NCBI GenBank assembly: GCA_038503075.1
Contig: JBCAML010000012.1
Location: 1,550,001 to 1,614,000 of the forward strand
Length of the DNA: 64,000 bases
Origin: Gyromitra esculenta
Taxonomy: Eukaryota; Ascomycota; Pezizomycetes; Pezizales; Discinaceae
Direction: 5' to 3'
Every line of letters begins with the position of its first letter. Positions within the stretch are counted from its first letter, which is position 1. The translations under genes and the position numbers were made by a program. The notes under the pieces were generated by a model. The model was not told where the DNA came from. It did not search any database and saw nothing but the letters and a program-made list of their open reading frames with translations. Below, in pieces: positions 1 through 11,063 of this stretch.

Positions 1-109
1 ATATGTATTTAGGTTTCTCACTTCATACTTATAGTCCATCTAAGCTAAAAATGATTTGCAATGTTAGACATGACTGTTGTTCATATACCGTACTTTCTAG
101 GATAATTAA

Positions 110-257
110 TTAAATCTGGTATCTCCGGGGTACTTGTGGCAACTAGCAAAATCAACATTGTGGACGTGTACCCTAGAGGCTGCTGGTGATTGCAATGTTA
201 TGCTCATAACATAAAATTTGCTGATTGCTACATGTACTCCGCATATACCAGATTTAA
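110..257. repeat. TTAA-flanked inverted repeat (MITE-like)
   Basis: Two arms of about 43 bases (110-152 and 215-257) are inverted copies with roughly eight mismatches. The outer ends match perfectly: TTAA at 110-113 is followed by ATCTGGTAT, and 245-253 reads ATACCAGAT followed by TTAA at 254-257. The 148-base length, terminal inversion and TTAA at both ends fit a small non-autonomous DNA element whose target duplication is TTAA, as in the piggyBac superfamily. The superfamily assignment is inference. There is no coding capacity. Confidence 0.6.
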
Positions 258-2950
258 CTAATGATCCGAGTGGATGAGGTATTATAGTTATGGCCCTAGA
301 ACACTACAACACAGACGGGGGAAAGTACGATTCCAGTATTCTACAAGGAGCATTGATATCTTTTGTATAAGGGGATTCGCTTATTTTCTTACCAGGTCAC
401 CCGTTTCCACGGGATGAGCCATCGAAACTGTTCAGGAAGGAATTTTAAACGAATTTATGAGATATCATACCGGACATGAAATTCCGACCTATTATGTGAA
501 TGCTAGATTATCTCAACCTCTCGTCGGGCTCACCGAAAGTGGACTATTTTTCACCACGTACAAATGGTCTACCAAGACGGTTTACCATGAACCGCTTAAA
601 GTCTAAGCACAGTTAACTTTAAAGTCCTGCGACGGGAATAATCTTTCTAGAGCGTAATCACCGAGTTCTTGGTTCAACTGCTGATATGCCGGGAAAAAAA
701 CTTCAATTGCTTAAATTTCAAAAAGTTCACCACTGCGCCCTCGCCCATATGCCCTCGCCCATATCCCATCGCCCACCGCAGTGACTACGTCTTTCCATGA
801 TGAAGTCGTGGCAACATATTGTGCCCGGATAGTTCGAACGTGGTTCGAACGCGTGTTGTTGCGGGATTTCGCCTTCCCGGCCGGACCACCATAGCTGTTA
901 CGCCATGGTGCGGACAAACCCTCCCAACTTATTGCTTATTTGGGTGTCTTGCCCAGTCTCACAGCCGACCCCTCACGTGACAAAACTTTCCTACATTTCG
1001 TGTGAAAGAGGCCCACCCAAAGCACTGGCTTTAACGAATGGGCGTCTGATTGCAAGACTAATCAATCATCAACTCTTATATTCTGGCGGATATATGCTCT
1101 ATTTTCAGTGAAGTTTCACAACAGTTTAGCGGTATTGTTTATGACTGGTCAATGTAGTCAAGCGATACAAACGTGCGAACCGTGGCTCTCAATAGGCCAT
1201 GGGCGAAGCCTCTCGACGAAAACGCTTACCTCTATTAAGAAGCTTTACTGCTGTCGACCATGTCGTATCTTTTCCCAGGTGGTTAGTTCTGCAGTCTTAT
1301 TTCTTTCTGTTGCACATGGTCGGCTCTACTACTTTCGTGTGTCTACACGCTTTTAGACCGCCCTTTATAGGTTTCTTGTACATTCTACAGTTCTAGGAAG
1401 AGAATATAACCTGCAGAATATTCGCAAGAGTAGTCGCTATGTCAAGAATTACACCGTTTTCACTTCACTGTCATCCAGTGGTACCACACAAAGTTAGTCC
1501 AACGGGTGATTTCCATGCCATGGAACCTAATACTGGGACGTCCTGTAGGGAAGTTGTTCCAATAAGCTAGACAAGGGTGGGAGAGAAGGGTATCGTAGGC
1601 ACTAATATCTTTACACATCGTAGCGGAAACGGCGATAGATGCTCCAACTTCTCTGCGGCAAAAAAATATCTTTTCTCAGCGCCAAACGCTTCGTGAGCTA
1701 TTCCTTGAACCAGTAAACTCTGTCAATCACCCCTTTTCATACATTGACGGCATCGTTTTGGAAAGAGAGTTGGTCAACGTCCCATCCAGTTTCTCAATAC
1801 TTGTGGTGGTATTGCATATGGTTCGTGAATGAACACATTTCATACCGGCGTGTGCATCCTCACTCTTCGATGCAGTCGTTAACGGCAATCCTCGGAGTCT
1901 AGACTAATTTTCTGTAGCAATCATGATAACCGTCGAATTTTCATTTCTCTTTTCAAGGTGGTACTCTGACCCGTTTAGGCATTTCCGCAGCCCGTCTCGT
2001 GGTCTTCCCTCCACTTGTTACGGTATTTTACAATTCCAACAAGGAAAGCAGGCAGGAGGATATGTCTGGGCAAATGTTCGCAATGACCCCAGGGGCCCGA
2101 TGACCTCCCTTAAGCATGTGTCGGATGTGCCATGTATCACTATACTAACGAGCGCTGGTATGATCTATGTAATACTAGATTTTCTCACGAAAGAGTATAT
2201 GTCAATATTGATTTGTGGTCGGCTCCAGAAATCGTTTTATATATGGCTCTGGTAACGACATTGTTTGTAGATGTCGACCTCTTCTTTGCCCACACGGCTT
2301 TAAATGGACACGGGAAGGCATGGAATCTTACTTGATAGTGCAGAAACCTTCCATTAAATATCCCACGATTTGGTGCCGAAAACAAGAGCGCATCAAGCGA
2401 AGAGCATGCAATAGTGAGATACCGAACCCGGACCAGGCCCTTTATGCACAGGTATGGTTAGTCTCGCAATCGGACGTTCTAGAGAAAATCCGTCAACACC
2501 CAATGTAGGAAATATTTGTCACGTGACAAGTCGGCTGCGAGACTAAGCTATGGCTATGATTGGATTTCCTTAACTCAGTTATTACTCATTAACACATTGA
2601 TCTTCAAACTTGATTAATTGCGTGGATTCGCTTCATATATAATTTACAAAATGAACTCGCGGTGGCAGAGCATGATCAAGCGGCTCAACTAGCTTTTACA
2701 TGCTGCATTTCAACAACCACAATCGCCTGCCCTCCCAAGAAAGTTCTTTCAACCAACGATATCATTTAAACTCCGAGAACCCCTCTGTTTCTGAGAATTA
2801 TTCATACGGTTCACTAGTACGATATTCGCTTTGATATATTACATCGCACCGTTTCGATAGCCATATTTCTGGCACTGGCATCTCCAGAAGCTTCAGTTCG
2901 ACATTCACGAACTCCCGCTGATAGGCAGTATACTCACTGAGGCTGCTGCT
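258..2950. other. intergenic, no supported gene
   Basis: Only short open frames lacking protein-like composition, splice context or recognisable motifs are present. A 14-base unit (gccctcgcccatat) occurs twice in tandem at 737-764, followed by a partial third copy. Nothing else stands out. Confidence 0.6.
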
Positions 2951-3083
2951 TATACAGGTTAGAGACTCCCCATCTTCTAGGAATGATCACTAACCGGTGG
3001 TTACAGACGTTGATTTGCCTCTGTTTTGCTTTAACAACAACGACACTACGTCTGATAACACGTTAAATCTGGGAGGGTCGGCC

Positions 3084-4859
3084 ATGGCTACATTCGTAGC
3101 TTGGCCAGATACGCATGCTCAGATGAAAGCATCTCGGCTCATATTTGCCCGCCACGAATTGATGGCCGGACTAAAGGCTCTTCAGCATATCGATGCGATA
3201 AAGGTTGCCTACGGTACTTTCAAGACCGCGGATGAGCTCTTTATCGAGCTGTGGCCCCTCTCAGGACGACTGGAAGATATCGTTCACCCGAGAGGTGGTG
3301 ACAATCTTTGGGGAAAAGAAGTCTATCGGCACTCCATCACTGATATGGTTATGGTATTCGGTGTTCGTGAATTAGAATACTTAGTCGACGAGTGTACCAG
3401 CTGGATGCTCCAGCGAGGACGCACTACAGACACCACAAACAAGAGCTGTTCGGATATTGCGGGCATAATTGAGGGGCTGCATGTTTATATCCCGAGAATG
3501 AGAGAGGTATCGGAAGTTCTTCAAGCTCTCTCTGCCGCGTTTACACACGAACACTGGGAAAGCATTGATGGTATCCTGGGGGTTTTGAGGGCAGAGAACA
3601 TTCAGATTAACAGCGCACGGCATCCGCACCATGAGAGGTTATGGCGGACAGAGATGTTGTCGACTAAGCAGTGTTTCCTCACTCGTACGAAGGTACATGC
3701 GGGAATACTTGTTGGGCATTCAGTCGTCCTAAATATTGACAAACGATACACCCATTTAGTGCCAACAATTACTGCGGGCCATTTTGACAGCGCAATCAAT
3801 TATCGCATTGCCTGGGGCCTGGGTCCTGTTTCTCGCATTGGAAATTGGTCCTCGATGAAAACCGTATACGAATCAACTGTCGAGCATCAATCAGCCGAGA
3901 ATTCCGTACCACCTGTTTGTTCCGTGATACAGCCAACATTTCCGAATCAGAATCGGAATGATACATTCGCTAATTTAAGCATATCTAGAACCAATCGAGG
4001 TTTATTGGTAAACAATAAAATCTCTAGTGCCACCAAGATAACGGATAGACTCAGCGGACTAGCCGAAAATCCTTTAAATAAGCAATATTATAGATCAAAT
4101 CCAAGTAAACGACGCGCGTCTGCACCGGCAGAGATATATTTCACCCAGGGGGCACTTGGAGATCGAGATTTCCCCTGGATACGGGATAGAGCGGTTGTGC
4201 AGACTCATGCTCCTGAGAGGACCGTCTTCACTTGGAAGCAACCCTCGACCGCTAACCGCTTCACACAAACCACACCTCCCCCTATGGGCCCAACAACGGC
4301 AGAGGGTACGACTCAAACAGTCTCTTCCCCTGGACTTAACGAAAATACCTACCCTGGGTCTGCGCAACTCGACTCGGACATTGCTCGCTCTCTGCTCCCT
4401 TCGTTTAGACGGAAGAAGGGTCAGAAAGGCAAGCCGAGCAAGCTGTATTCTGCCCAGGCTGCGGGACCAAAGCCTAATCTTCGGTCCGTAGCACCACTTC
4501 AAGCACCGGCTCTCAGACTACGGAGTGCTGGACGAATCGAGCTGACAATGGGTGACCTTTTGCTGAGCTTCAATGACCAAGCTTCGATCGTCGGCAATAG
4601 TGCAAAATTGGAGAATGAAGCAGCTATGACAAGGAAGGCCCCAAAGATGGAACAGGATACCGAGATCCAAGTAGACACGGAACATCCCTTAACAGCCAGG
4701 GAAACAAGGAGCACAGCGAAACAACTACAGTCAGCAAGCGAACAGGCAACACATAAACCAAAACACGGTAGGATAACCAAAGGGACAATGCCAAGGGCGC
4801 ATCGCATGACTACCCGGAGCGCGAAGGCGAAGGGCGCCGAGGATGGTATTAACGCGTGA
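3084..4859 (+). CDS. orphan protein, 591 aa, disordered C-terminal half
   Basis: The open frame runs from GTG at 2997, but the first ATG is at 3084 in good context (gccATGGC), giving 591 residues. A CTAAC branch motif and cag at 3006, about 50 bases after a GTTAGA donor-like site near 2958, suggest a 5' leader intron, so an upstream start is not excluded. Residues 1 to about 270 look globular and mixed helical, with His and Trp scattered through. The remainder is rich in Ser, Thr, Pro, Lys and Arg and looks disordered and basic, which would suit a nuclear or nucleic-acid-associated protein, though that is a guess. No catalytic motif, signal peptide or membrane segment is visible and I do not recognise the family. 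It is the first of three large same-strand orphan genes in the first 13 kb. Confidence 0.75.
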   Translation: MATFVAWPDTHAQMKASRLIFARHELMAGLKALQHIDAIKVAYGTFKTADELFIELWPLSGRLEDIVHPRGGDNLWGKEVYRHSITDMVMVFGVRELEYLVDECTSWMLQRGRTTDTTNKSCSDIAGIIEGLHVYIPRMREVSEVLQALSAAFTHEHWESIDGILGVLRAENIQINSARHPHHERLWRTEMLSTKQCFLTRTKVHAGILVGHSVVLNIDKRYTHLVPTITAGHFDSAINYRIAWGLGPVSRIGNWSSMKTVYESTVEHQSAENSVPPVCSVIQPTFPNQNRNDTFANLSISRTNRGLLVNNKISSATKITDRLSGLAENPLNKQYYRSNPSKRRASAPAEIYFTQGALGDRDFPWIRDRAVVQTHAPERTVFTWKQPSTANRFTQTTPPPMGPTTAEGTTQTVSSPGLNENTYPGSAQLDSDIARSLLPSFRRKKGQKGKPSKLYSAQAAGPKPNLRSVAPLQAPALRLRSAGRIELTMGDLLLSFNDQASIVGNSAKLENEAAMTRKAPKMEQDTEIQVDTEHPLTARETRSTAKQLQSASEQATHKPKHGRITKGTMPRAHRMTTRSAKAKGAEDGINA

Positions 4860-5607
4860 GGTGATGTGGTTTATATTCTTAGGATTTCTCGGCCCTGTGG
4901 AAGATAGCGAGAATTTTCAGTTGGCTACATCAGTGCATAAGTGCATGTGCGTCAGGGATGAGTAATAGAAACGAAGTGCGACTAGTTCAAGGATCAATTA
5001 TAAAGAGGAGGGAAAGAATGGTAACTGCGCTTCACTCTAGCTTCGTGTATGTTCGAATGTACTTTAAGTTAGCGATAATGTTGCTACTTATTCTTCGTTG
5101 ATGGAATCTAGCTAAATTTTTCATAATTGTACTACAAGATGCACAATCCTGAAGTAGATATCTAATACCTCTCGTGATAATTTTTAGCTAGCTATCCACT
5201 AGTTTAGAATATCATCCAATACGGTTTACGGAACCCAGTCATGCGTTCGTCACGAGATCACACCTTACATTGCTGTGTTTGATATGACCTGTTTCCAACC
5301 CCAACGCGCCAAAATACATATCAAAGATATATGTCTCACATTCCACAACAGCGCTGTCACTGGAGCTGTGGTCACGGATAGGCATAAAGAGCACAATTTT
5401 AAGTCAAAGGTGAAAACACCGCTCCTTCATTAGTGATCTAATGTACTCGGGCTATCAAGAGCTCAGCAATGTCATACGGGATCGACAAAATTATTGTGTA
5501 CGTCTGGTTTCCCACAGCCGGTTTTAAATAGCCCTAGGTACGGCCCCAATATCTCAGACGAAACGAGTTTGTACAGTTATGTTCGCAAAGTCCTCACGCC
5601 TTACCGA
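4860..5607. other. intergenic, no supported gene
   Basis: AT-rich DNA downstream of the orphan gene. No open frame with protein-like composition and no clear repeat was seen. Confidence 0.6.
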
Positions 5608-5960
5608 TCATCGACAATAAGCCAAACTGCCGTGGATTGAGATGCAAAACAGTAAAGCAGAAGCAAAGAAAGCTACAAAGATCCTGGAATGCTGGATAAC
5701 GCCTAAAAAGCTTGAATAACTACCTTCTACAGAGATTATTGCCTCAATCTGCTTACAGCCGTGCTCAATAGAGATGAGGGTGCTAAGACCTTTCGAACCT
5801 AGCTGTACATTGAAGCAACAGCTGTGAGCGCTGTCAGCAACGATGCAATTAGCGTAACACTCATCGGCCACTTGACATCTAGCGAGAACTACAATTGCAA
5901 GCCGGGAAAAAACTATCTCGCCATTGGTTGAATAAACCAGACTGCGATCCGCAAAGTAGG
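5608..5960 (-). pseudogene. gene relic, homologous to 37.0-37.2 kb
   Basis: The minus-strand frame is open from about 5960 to 5608 but has no ATG at its start. It encodes a Cys-rich, then amphipathic stretch containing STLISIEHGCKQIEAIISVEG. A matching peptide, DTFLSIEHDCQRIEVIIPLEG, is encoded on the minus strand near 37.05-37.16 kb. Conservation at protein level in two distant places indicates fragments of one gene family rather than chance. This copy may be an internal exon or a decayed gene. The family was not identified. Confidence 0.4.
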
Positions 5961-7463
5961 CGCCCGAAACGGGTAATCCGGATATTGGGGTTCCTCAAAA
6001 CGGTCTATATACTAAACTCTAATATATCCAACAAAGCCGAGGCGGAGATATCTAGACTTACCCTTTCTATCTTCCTACGTAGACGAACAAAGTGACAAGA
6101 TTTGGCACCCGAGTGTCAGTACTATCACAGCCCATGTTCCTCTGACGCAGGTAACCGCGGAAATATAGTTGGTCAAATGGACGCAGCCTCGGGAGATTGA
6201 GACCAGCTCACACAAATGAAGAATGCTCGTTTGTCATATGGCAATCTAGAAAAGAGCAAGCGGCCTTACAGAAGTGCTTACAGAACGCGTTGTTTTATCT
6301 GTTGGAGCATTTAGAATAGATTATATCGGAAATATTCTGTGTTGGTGACACTCACATGTGACCGCCTGATAGTAATAAAACTCTTGAACTTACCCTCGTA
6401 TCATTGTGAGTTGTCTTTGAAGGGTGGAGAAGAGTGTAATTGAGGCGTAAAAAGATCGTGTATCGTACAGAAGAAACCGCTTCTTTGAGAACTATCTGGG
6501 CGGGCCGAATTGAGCACAGAATGCACAGAATCCAGATTTCCTGCTGCCACAGGTCTCAGATACGGTAACTACAACAATTAACTAGGCCAAGAGGTGCATC
6601 ATAGTATGTGATGTAACGTGAGCATCCCAAACATGTCCGCACCAACAGCTCGGCCCCTGAGATAAGATACTCTTGAAAGTCTAAAAGCCCGAGTATATCT
6701 TAGAATCAGTACCAGACGCAGTGGAGAAAGCCTATTCTCTATTTATTTATTTTTGAAATATCGCCCTCCGACATTCATAGCAATCCATGCCCATAGAGCG
6801 CGATGTACTTCAGATTGGATGCCAAGAAAGTGTACCAGGCGCGCCAAGAGAACTACACCTGTAGAAGAATGCGGGACTATAGCATCTACATAGCCCTGCC
6901 CTGCAATACGCAGTCACAGAACTCCCCAGTCCTTTCTAGCTAGGGTCTGTGCCCTGATGCGTCCACGCGTGCACCCACAGATATAAAAGGCCTACCCCCA
7001 CTCTCGCTTCTATTGCCTCCCCACCATCGGAGGAAATATCGTTGACCCATCGCATACTTCGCAAATTGCATGACTCCCCCAACTGTTTCTTCCTGACACT
7101 CTTGAGCTAGTTAGGCTAATCATTAAATTTACAGATTTTTTCGATCACGTGCGAAGCTCCATCTTGCAGCTTGCTGCAACCGTCCGAGGGTTGAGCATCT
7201 CTGTATTAAAATAATTCACAGACCAATTGATTTCTTCGTAGAATTTAAGGTATTTGCCTTGGCAAATACTTTCCATGTGACTTTTACACAGCATTGCCAC
7301 TGACAGCCACGATAGTAGTCATCCTAAATTCCTCGGCATCTGCGAGCTTTTATCCAGCATTGACTTCCGCGTCTCTTCGCCTCTCGAGACTATTCAACTG
7401 CGCCTAGAAGCCGCGTTCGTCCTTTACGTATTACCGAATCGTCCTTATACCGGCTAACTCACG
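5961..7463. other. intergenic and 5' region of the 7.46 kb gene
   Basis: No gene supported. A TATA-like sequence (gatataaaagg) lies near 6980, followed by CT-rich DNA, and CT-rich tracts recur up to the ATG at 7464. The ATG-proximal few hundred bases are therefore the likely promoter and leader of the next gene. Confidence 0.45.
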
Positions 7464-10400
7464 ATGGAACGACCCGAACGTGCGACCATAAACAACATGG
7501 TTGCCAATAGCGCCTTTGATCCGGAACCAAAGCGATACTGGGCTTACGTTGCGCCAAAAGTCGGCACCAGCATCGTCAAAGGGCTGCAAAACTTTGAAAT
7601 CCTGACCCGCGAGAAGTTGAGGCGTCTGCAGGTCGAACTTCCCAAAAAATATCATTCGGCACAGGAAAAGTACGATAGAGCTGTGGAGTCTGGGAAGTTT
7701 CAGCCAGACAGCGATTATTTGACTAACCTTCATGGTATTACGGAGGACTGCGAATCTGAAATGTGTACACTCTGGAGAACACAGTCGGCTATGTTGGCAT
7801 GGCTTGCTCAGAAAGATATGGAAGCAACTGGTGTCCGACCATTTCCACCCGAGATGGTTTCTAGAGTGGTGGAGATTTACACGAAGATGGACGGGCATCT
7901 GAACAAGCCTATCCATGTTTGGATGTCACAATTTAAGGAAGCCTATCGCCAGCCTAATCGCGTTCTACAGTGGGGCTTCATGAATATTCACGATGGACCA
8001 GGAGAGGAATGGAGGAAGTGGCAGCTAGATTTGCACACTCTCCATTTCGAAAACCGGCTATTGTTATCGCTGGATGAAACCATTGCTGTCACGGAACAGC
8101 GCCTCGCTCGCTTCCTATCCCAACTTCTGAACGGGTACATTGACTGTAGTTTATCAAATATAATGGGTTCAATGGCAGTCAATTTTGTTTGTGACGCTCA
8201 AATGGACCTCATCGAACTGTCGTTTCGGCGCCGCTTATACCAGCGTTCTTCTCAGATAGGCTTTCCCGGAAGCGAGATTCCAAAGTTCAACGAAGAGTCG
8301 TTGTTGCAATGGCTCGACCGCTATAAGAAATCGAAAAAAAAGACCGTTGCGTCTTCGGAGAGGATCCAGAAGAATTGGCTGTCCTCTTTCCTGATATTGA
8401 AGCATTACGACACCGTATGTTTTGGCTATATGTGGCATTTGCTCAGTTTTATCTCCACAATGGAGGCAGGCACATTTGTGATCTGCTATTTCTGGGATCG
8501 GCGACCATTTGTGGCCTATCGCAAGCCTCCATGGTTTGAGCCCAAACTCATGGAAGACATGAAACTGTTCCTTCGAAACTTGAGGCTGTATGTGAAGCAT
8601 TACGAGAAGAAGACAAAACTTGCAAATCAGCAACAGAACTTAGTTGATGTTCTTACAGCACAGGTCTCAGCGGCTGACTTACCAGACTCTCCCATACCGT
8701 CGTCAGAGACTGAGATACTTTCCGAAGCCTCCCATGAGAGTGAACAGACATACATCCAATCAAAACTGCTATCGCTTGAAGGGCAAGCGTTCATCTCCAG
8801 TGTTAAATCTCTTGTGGAGAAGAACCAAACAGCTTCAACGCAAGTTGATGATGATGTCGAAGCGTCTCAAACAACGCTAGAAGATTCTGCCACCCCTTTC
8901 GGATTTGATAGCACATCACAAGCACAAGGCACTGATCTTACTCGGAAGCTGGCTGCTAAAGTGGAAGGTGTTGTGGAGCTCGTTGGGATGAGCTATCAAG
9001 TCGCGCCTAGATCGATGGAGAGCGGTTGCATTGGAACCGGATGCATTACGTTTAATATTCCGAAAGGGGCGCTGTCTGAAGAAAAGTCCGAATTGGGCGA
9101 TTGCAGTACGCATAGCAAAGATGGGGCTGGTGACAGAGGGTGTAACCCGGGCATGTCCGGTAGTGCAGGAGGTGACCTGATTTCATCACCAACAACAGCA
9201 GTCGACCACCTGTGCGAAGCGTGCACTCGTGAAACAGCGGGAGACAAAGAAAACCATCAGACAACAACGGGTAGCGGTGCTCAGGAGACTTCTTCCAGTA
9301 TCCAACCAGAAAGCACAATGGACGAGAGGCACGCCATGAAAGATAACGCACCGAACTCCGGCCCCCAGCAACGCAGTGCCTGGAAATCTCAAGGGAGTAA
9401 GCCGAAAAAGGTTAAAAGGCAACCTTTTCAATACGCTGCAAACTCCGCCATTGAAACTACTGCACCTTCTCCTCAAGAGAACCTCAAGAATCAGAATATC
9501 TCTGCATCGCCCATCAAACCTGAAAAGACCATGGCCCCCGCTCCTACTGCTAGAAAGCTTCAACAGTCGAAGAGGAAACTGCCAACCATCCCCGCTCAGA
9601 GTATCCTGTCTACGCTGCAGGCCTCAGCTAAGCAGGCACTAACGACAGGACCATCTACGAAGCCATGGATTACAGAAATAGTTGTTCCTAAGATGGATGA
9701 TCCCGCTGTTAGCACTTCGCAGGTCGGAACCTCGCAATCTCGGGCTCCCGACGGTCGTGTGGATACCTTGGTGACGCAGAGCCCGGTGATTGAAGCAAGG
9801 TCGATCCCAGTGAATAACAAAACACCCGCAATTTTAGGAATTTCCCCACCCTCTCTATCCCCCCCGCAGGCCATCAGCATCAAAGGTAAAGAGAAAGCAT
9901 TCGAGACAGTCAAAGAGGATCGCAGAACATCTCCTGAGGCGAGCGATTGTCAAATCGCACCTTCCAACAAGTTGCTCAAGTGCGGGGTTGAGATGGAACG
10001 ACCAGAAAAAACTCCAAAATCAGCAACATTCCATAAGGCCCTTCATAACATGGCGATGAACAAGATCGTACGTCAAGAGAAATTGCCATCTCCTGTGCCT
10101 GCATGGAACAGCAACGCAGATCAAGACACGGGTCCTGAACCGATTACACGCCTACCGCCACCAATTAAGCAGGGGAAAAATATCTTGGCTGAGGAGGCCT
10201 TGAGCCCTGAGACTTTGGCATTGGAGGCCTTGAACCTGGAGCAAGAACGTCTCCTTCATGTCGAAGAATTTCCTGCCCTGCCATCTAAGGATAAAACTGA
10301 AACTGGTGAAGATAAAATGCCAGCAACTGAATATTTGGAACAGTCACGCCTGCGGTCTAGTACGGGCGGTCCATTGAATGATTCTATTAGCAACCGAGTT

Positions 10401-10898
10401 GTAGCCCAAGCCATCCCGACTGGCAATACAGAAGCATGTGAATCGAATGCAACTTTACAGCCTTCTGCTAGTCTCCAACCAGCTTGTGATGCAAAAGACG
10501 TCCCGATGCGTGAAGGATTAGCAGGCAGCGACCTGAGAAAGAAAGTAACATTTGCCATTGACAGGCATGCAACTTGTACCGTATTTGATGAACCCGGAGC
10601 TGTTCAGGATATCCCACAGCTTAAGAAAGAAAAAGCCCCCGAAATGAGAGAGCAAGCGTCACAGCCATTTGTGACGGATGAAGTCCTAGAGGTCGTTAAG
10701 TACGTCTATACACTCTCTCTTAAGAAAAACAAATATAGTTTGCTTACGAAAATGCTCAGCAGTAGCCCAGCCCCATCATACAAGTCACCCGACAAGCCTG
10801 TAGCGCCAATCCAACACAAGCGTGGGCAGAGTGTACCTAAGGTTGAGAGAGACTATGAGGCTGTGTCGGCATTTCTCGAGTGTGTTCAACCCTTCTAG
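7464..10898 (+). CDS. large orphan protein, 1144 aa
   Basis: A single uninterrupted frame of 1144 codons starting with ATG. Residues 1 to about 390 look folded and helix-rich, with many Trp, Leu and charged residues. A Lys-rich patch lies near residue 290 and a more hydrophobic helical stretch near residues 310-345. From about residue 400 to 1080 the chain is Ser/Thr/Pro/Gln-rich with acidic and basic patches and looks intrinsically disordered. A short, more ordered segment follows at the C-terminus (DEVLEVVKYVYTLSLKK). No enzyme motif, signal peptide or clear membrane helix is present. I do not recognise the family. Its length without a stop, and a coding-like composition that its shadow frames lack, support a real gene. 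A scaffold or regulatory role is conceivable but not shown. Confidence 0.8.
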   Translation: MERPERATINNMVANSAFDPEPKRYWAYVAPKVGTSIVKGLQNFEILTREKLRRLQVELPKKYHSAQEKYDRAVESGKFQPDSDYLTNLHGITEDCESEMCTLWRTQSAMLAWLAQKDMEATGVRPFPPEMVSRVVEIYTKMDGHLNKPIHVWMSQFKEAYRQPNRVLQWGFMNIHDGPGEEWRKWQLDLHTLHFENRLLLSLDETIAVTEQRLARFLSQLLNGYIDCSLSNIMGSMAVNFVCDAQMDLIELSFRRRLYQRSSQIGFPGSEIPKFNEESLLQWLDRYKKSKKKTVASSERIQKNWLSSFLILKHYDTVCFGYMWHLLSFISTMEAGTFVICYFWDRRPFVAYRKPPWFEPKLMEDMKLFLRNLRLYVKHYEKKTKLANQQQNLVDVLTAQVSAADLPDSPIPSSETEILSEASHESEQTYIQSKLLSLEGQAFISSVKSLVEKNQTASTQVDDDVEASQTTLEDSATPFGFDSTSQAQGTDLTRKLAAKVEGVVELVGMSYQVAPRSMESGCIGTGCITFNIPKGALSEEKSELGDCSTHSKDGAGDRGCNPGMSGSAGGDLISSPTTAVDHLCEACTRETAGDKENHQTTTGSGAQETSSSIQPESTMDERHAMKDNAPNSGPQQRSAWKSQGSKPKKVKRQPFQYAANSAIETTAPSPQENLKNQNISASPIKPEKTMAPAPTARKLQQSKRKLPTIPAQSILSTLQASAKQALTTGPSTKPWITEIVVPKMDDPAVSTSQVGTSQSRAPDGRVDTLVTQSPVIEARSIPVNNKTPAILGISPPSLSPPQAISIKGKEKAFETVKEDRRTSPEASDCQIAPSNKLLKCGVEMERPEKTPKSATFHKALHNMAMNKIVRQEKLPSPVPAWNSNADQDTGPEPITRLPPPIKQGKNILAEEALSPETLALEALNLEQERLLHVEEFPALPSKDKTETGEDKMPATEYLEQSRLRSSTGGPLNDSISNRVVAQAIPTGNTEACESNATLQPSASLQPACDAKDVPMREGLAGSDLRKKVTFAIDRHATCTVFDEPGAVQDIPQLKKEKAPEMREQASQPFVTDEVLEVVKYVYTLSLKKNKYSLLTKMLSSSPAPSYKSPDKPVAPIQHKRGQSVPKVERDYEAVSAFLECVQPF

Positions 10899-11063
10899 CG
10901 AGTAATGATAAATGAGGGTTGCTAACGAAATTTGTAGCCGATTTCTCGCAAGTGCTCCGCAACCGGAGTATTCGATTAGCAAGGTATTGAAAGGTTCAAT
11001 CCACACCTATGTCCTTCTTCGGCTAATAGAGTGTAATAGACTCTTAAGGAGCAGGGACAGAAA

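Noticed and set aside
4095..4502. 135-codon minus-strand frame inside the first orphan gene
   Set aside because: Antisense shadow of the coding frame with Arg/Cys/Leu bias typical of reverse complements of coding DNA.
9186..9563. Minus-strand frames inside the 1144-codon gene
   Set aside because: Overlap the long sense ORF and have no motif, start context or splice signal.
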